DNA of 64,000 bases from Mucinivorans hirudinis (GTDB taxonomy: Bacteria > Bacteroidota > Bacteroidia > Bacteroidales > Rikenellaceae). Below the pieces are notes generated by a model. That model did no database searches and was not told the origin of the DNA. It saw only the letters and a program-made list of their open reading frames with translations. The position numbers and the translations under genes are program-made. Positions 61,886 to 64,000 of the stretch are shown here, piece after piece. The stretch spans positions 2,450,798 through 2,514,797 of the forward strand of contig HG934468.1 in the NCBI GenBank assembly GCA_000723505.1, written 5' to 3'. The first letter of the stretch is position 1. Every line of letters begins with the position of its first letter.

Positions 61886-63112
61886 TTATAAGTTTGCTAA
61901 ATGATATTTTCCTTTGATGCTTTTGGCAAGTTGCTTCATATCGCTATCCACTTTCTCATAAGATATTTGAGCGTAGATACGAGTGGATTTTATCGTGCTG
62001 TGCCCCAGCATCCGACTGACTGTCTCCATCGGGATACCTTGGGAGAGCGTAATGACACTGGCGTAGCAGTGCCGGGCTGCGTGAAAGCACAAGCACTTAT
62101 CTATACCGCACATTTGTGCTATCTTCTTTAGGTGTAGGTTGGTCTTTACATTACTCAACATTCTGAATACGTGTTCGCCATCGGTTGAGCCCCTATACTT
62201 GTCAATCAATTTTATAGGCAGGTCTAATAGAGGGACGTGAAATTCTACGCCTGTTTTAATACGTTTAGAGTGAATCCACACTGTCCCATCATCATTTGTT
62301 GCGAGGTCGCTATATTTCAGGTTGCGAAGATCACTAAATGAGATGCCTGTAAAGGCTGAAAACAGAAATAGGTCTCTCACCAAATACCTGCTTGGAATAT
62401 CGAGAGGGGTAGTCATAATCTGCTCAAGCTCCTGACGTGTCAAGGTCTTAGGCTTTGACTCTTCGCCTTCGCTGCGGAATGATATAAATGGGTCAAAAAC
62501 AATTACATCATCGGTAATTGCAGATTTAACCATCAGCTTGATTTTGCCGATTATACCGACAACGCTATTCGCTTTGAATTTTCGTTCTATGCGCAGATAG
62601 TGGTCAAATTTCTCGATAAAGGAGTAATCCAAGGCACCAAATGAGATCTCTTTGAGGTTGTATTTTGCTTTTATGAACTCCCTTAGATATTTGAAAGCTA
62701 TACGATATTGCTCGCAACTCTTTGCTTTCAGGTTGATGCCAACACGCTGAAGCATCATTTTGTGGAATTTATCACAATAGCCGAGCAGGGACTCTTGTCC
62801 CGATGCCATACCTTGAAAGGCTACTACAACTTCTTTCGGGGTGGCTGTACCTTTTCGCTCGATTAGCTCCTCGTAACTTGTGTGAATAGATACAGCGATC
62901 TTGTCTAAGGCGCGGTTTAGGTCGGTAGCAACCTTGCTTTTGCCTAATGCTCTGGCTGCTTTAATATCCCATAGGGATATAGCAACACTTAATTTGGCAC
63001 TAAATTGTGCCATCTGCTTGCCGATGGTGATGCGCCCCATAATTGGAACGGTTCCATCCTTTCTTATCTCTTTGTGCCGGAGATAAAAGCTAACTTTTAG
63101 TTCGTTACCCAT
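61886..63112 (-). CDS. Tyrosine recombinase, first integrase of the island
   Basis: A 408-residue recombinase nearest the right attachment site. The arm-binding part is VSFYLRHKEIRKDGTVPIMGRITIGKQMAQFS; the catalytic domain has FTGISFSDLRNLKYSDL, FHAARHCYASVITLSQGIPMETVSRMLGHSTIKSTRIYAQIS. As in its partner, the serine form of the first arginine motif is present. Together they probably make the island insert into and leave the resident integrase gene. Confidence 0.92.
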   Translation of the reverse strand: MGNELKVSFYLRHKEIRKDGTVPIMGRITIGKQMAQFSAKLSVAISLWDIKAARALGKSKVATDLNRALDKIAVSIHTSYEELIERKGTATPKEVVVAFQGMASGQESLLGYCDKFHKMMLQRVGINLKAKSCEQYRIAFKYLREFIKAKYNLKEISFGALDYSFIEKFDHYLRIERKFKANSVVGIIGKIKLMVKSAITDDVIVFDPFISFRSEGEESKPKTLTRQELEQIMTTPLDIPSRYLVRDLFLFSAFTGISFSDLRNLKYSDLATNDDGTVWIHSKRIKTGVEFHVPLLDLPIKLIDKYRGSTDGEHVFRMLSNVKTNLHLKKIAQMCGIDKCLCFHAARHCYASVITLSQGIPMETVSRMLGHSTIKSTRIYAQISYEKVDSDMKQLAKSIKGKYHLANL

Positions 63113-63412
63113 AATAATAAATTTTACTGTGATTTTTACGTCACAAAATTACTTTATCACGAGCAACAGAACGCCATCAAGATATACGCAAAATAGCGAA
63201 TAGTAATCTTAATATCAAATAGTTAGTCTCTACAAATTGCGTCATACTACATTCAGATAAACTGCTAACGCAATCGTAACGTAACTACTTCGTAAAACCA
63301 CTAAAAACTGCATTTACACCACTTAGCAATCTATTGCAGTTTTACCACATACAGCACACAATATCAGTAGTTTACTTCATTTATCACTCTATTGCATTTT
63401 TAGGTTGTTATC
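63113..63412. other. Right end of island, non-coding
   Basis: Three hundred AT-rich bases between the integrase start and the right att core. Apart from the repeated ATTGCA(G/T)TTTTA sites and the short integrase leader, I see no feature. Confidence 0.55.
63302..63402. promoter_or_regulatory. Candidate integrase arm-type sites
   Basis: Three related short sites: TAAAAACTGCATT (63302-63314, inverted), ATTGCAGTTTTA (63333-63344) and ATTGCATTTTTA (63391-63402). They lie between the first island integrase and the right core site, where arm-type sites are expected. Confidence 0.5.
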
Positions 63413-63419
63413 TGGTTGC
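63413..63419. other. Right attachment core of the island
   Basis: TGGTTGC, the partner of 44532-44538. The resident integrase homology (VLPVMSNQ) ends at this point, and the following codons (ITT, then a stop) come from island DNA. Confidence 0.75.
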
Positions 63420-64000
63420 TCATTACAGGCAGTACCAACTGACAGGGGAGTTTGCCCGAATACTTTTCGATAATCATTCGTGGCACATCAAGCAACAGAA
63501 CATTGACCGGGTTGTCAGTCTTTTGGCGTTTGGTCATAATCCACACCTTGCCATCAAAGGAAGTCCTTACATTACTGTGAGTTAAGTTGCGAACATCGAC
63601 ATACGAAAGCCCCGTGAAGCAACAAAACACAAACACGTCACGCACTTGGTCTAACCTCTTTATGTTAATCTCTTTAGACATCATTGTCTCTAACTCCTCA
63701 TTGGTGAGATAACCTCGGTCAACTCTGTTGAGTTTGATGTGGTAGTTGGCAAAGGGGTTAGACGAAATCATTCCGTTGTTGAAGGCAAGGGTAACTATCT
63801 TCTTGAGAAACATTATCATCTTGGCTGCTACATTGTTGCTCAGACTGCAATTTGTTCGCAAGAAAAGTTCATAATCACGGATGAAATTGAGATTTAGCTC
63901 TTTTAGAGATATATCCGAGAGGTTGTATTGGTAGCGTAAGAACTCCTCGACACGACGCATTGCGAGGTCGTACTTCTTATATGTGGAGCGAGTAGTGCTA
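63413..64000 (-). pseudogene. Resident tyrosine integrase, N-terminal part (runs off window)
   Basis: The frame is open past the right window edge. It reads TRSTYKKYDLAMRRVEEFLRYQYNLSDISLKELNLNFIRDYELFL, the core-binding domain, then TNEELETMMSKEINIKRLDQVRDVFVFCCFTGLSYVDVRNL and TGKLPCQ-like sequence up to VLPVMSNQ. The HxxR, LGH and tyrosine motifs are missing here; they lie at 44270-44538. Without excision of the island the resident element lacks this integrase. Confidence 0.88.

Larger units (their letters stand above)
44539..63419. mobile_element. 18.9-kb mobilisable island carrying a peptide-modification cluster
   Basis: The island is bounded by TGGTTGC repeats and sits inside the integrase gene of the resident conjugative element; removing it joins VLPVMSNQ to KMNAYLKEIG in frame. 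At the right end are two tyrosine recombinases, a RhuM-like gene, two excisionase-like genes, a DUF3408 gene, MobA, MobB and an oriT-like array. At the left end is the RiPP cluster. It has no conjugation channel genes, so it would rely on a helper. Confidence 0.82.

Overview
The window looks like the chromosome of a gut-type Bacteroidota (order Bacteroidales). It has SusC/SusD and BtuB-type TonB receptors, Bacteroidota -7 promoter boxes (TAnnTTTG) before many genes, CTnDOT-type tra genes, PcfJ/PcfK, MobA/MobB and IntDOT-like tyrosine recombinases. No rRNA, tRNA or CRISPR array was seen.

Positions 1-14450 are ordinary chromosome. They hold a cobalamin uptake and salvage run (Dph6-like end, btuF-btuC-btuD, cobC, a BtuB-like receptor, cobU, cobT), a nitronate monooxygenase, an RNA-remodelling trio (RhlE-type helicase, cold-shock protein, RRM protein), an ECF sigma operon on the minus strand, a 4-hydroxybutyrate-type CoA-transferase and a DUF4293 membrane protein. 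Positions 14500-16700 are an IS1 element split by an IS1182-like element (IS-A). A SusC/SusD pair follows at 17305-22454, with a long inverted repeat upstream and a structured 3' end with tandem repeats downstream.

Positions 22840-28880 are layered mobile debris. An IS1634-type transposase is split by an IS-B unit (full copy, a captured fragment of a mobile element, truncated copy) that keeps a matching 6-bp target duplication at its outer ends. An IS3 element follows. Positions 28876-44540 belong to a decayed CTnDOT-like conjugative element: TraI end, traJ, traK, traL, and traM split by a group II intron that is itself split by an IS5 element. traN to traP are absent; traQ, an unknown AT-rich three-gene operon, PcfJ/PcfK and small genes follow. 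The integrase of this element is cut in two: its C-terminal part is at 44270-44538 and its N-terminal part at 63413-64000.

Between these halves lies an 18.9-kb island (44539-63419) with its own paired tyrosine recombinases, RhuM-like protein, excisionase-like proteins, MobA/MobB and an oriT-like hairpin array. Its cargo is a probable ribosomally made, post-translationally modified peptide (RiPP) system: a double-glycine-leader precursor with four cysteines, a radical SAM/SPASM enzyme, a TonB-dependent receptor, a C39-peptidase ABC exporter and a HlyD-like adaptor. With it go a broken FeeM-type N-acyltransferase gene, a PAS-LuxR regulator and a lone E1/ThiF-like adenylating enzyme. A shared palindrome (ATTACCC-4-GGGTAAT) sits before the regulator, the acyltransferase and the E1 gene, with identical spacing for the last two. 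This suggests one regulon. The cluster is the best candidate for an undescribed system here, although two insertions or mutations have damaged it.
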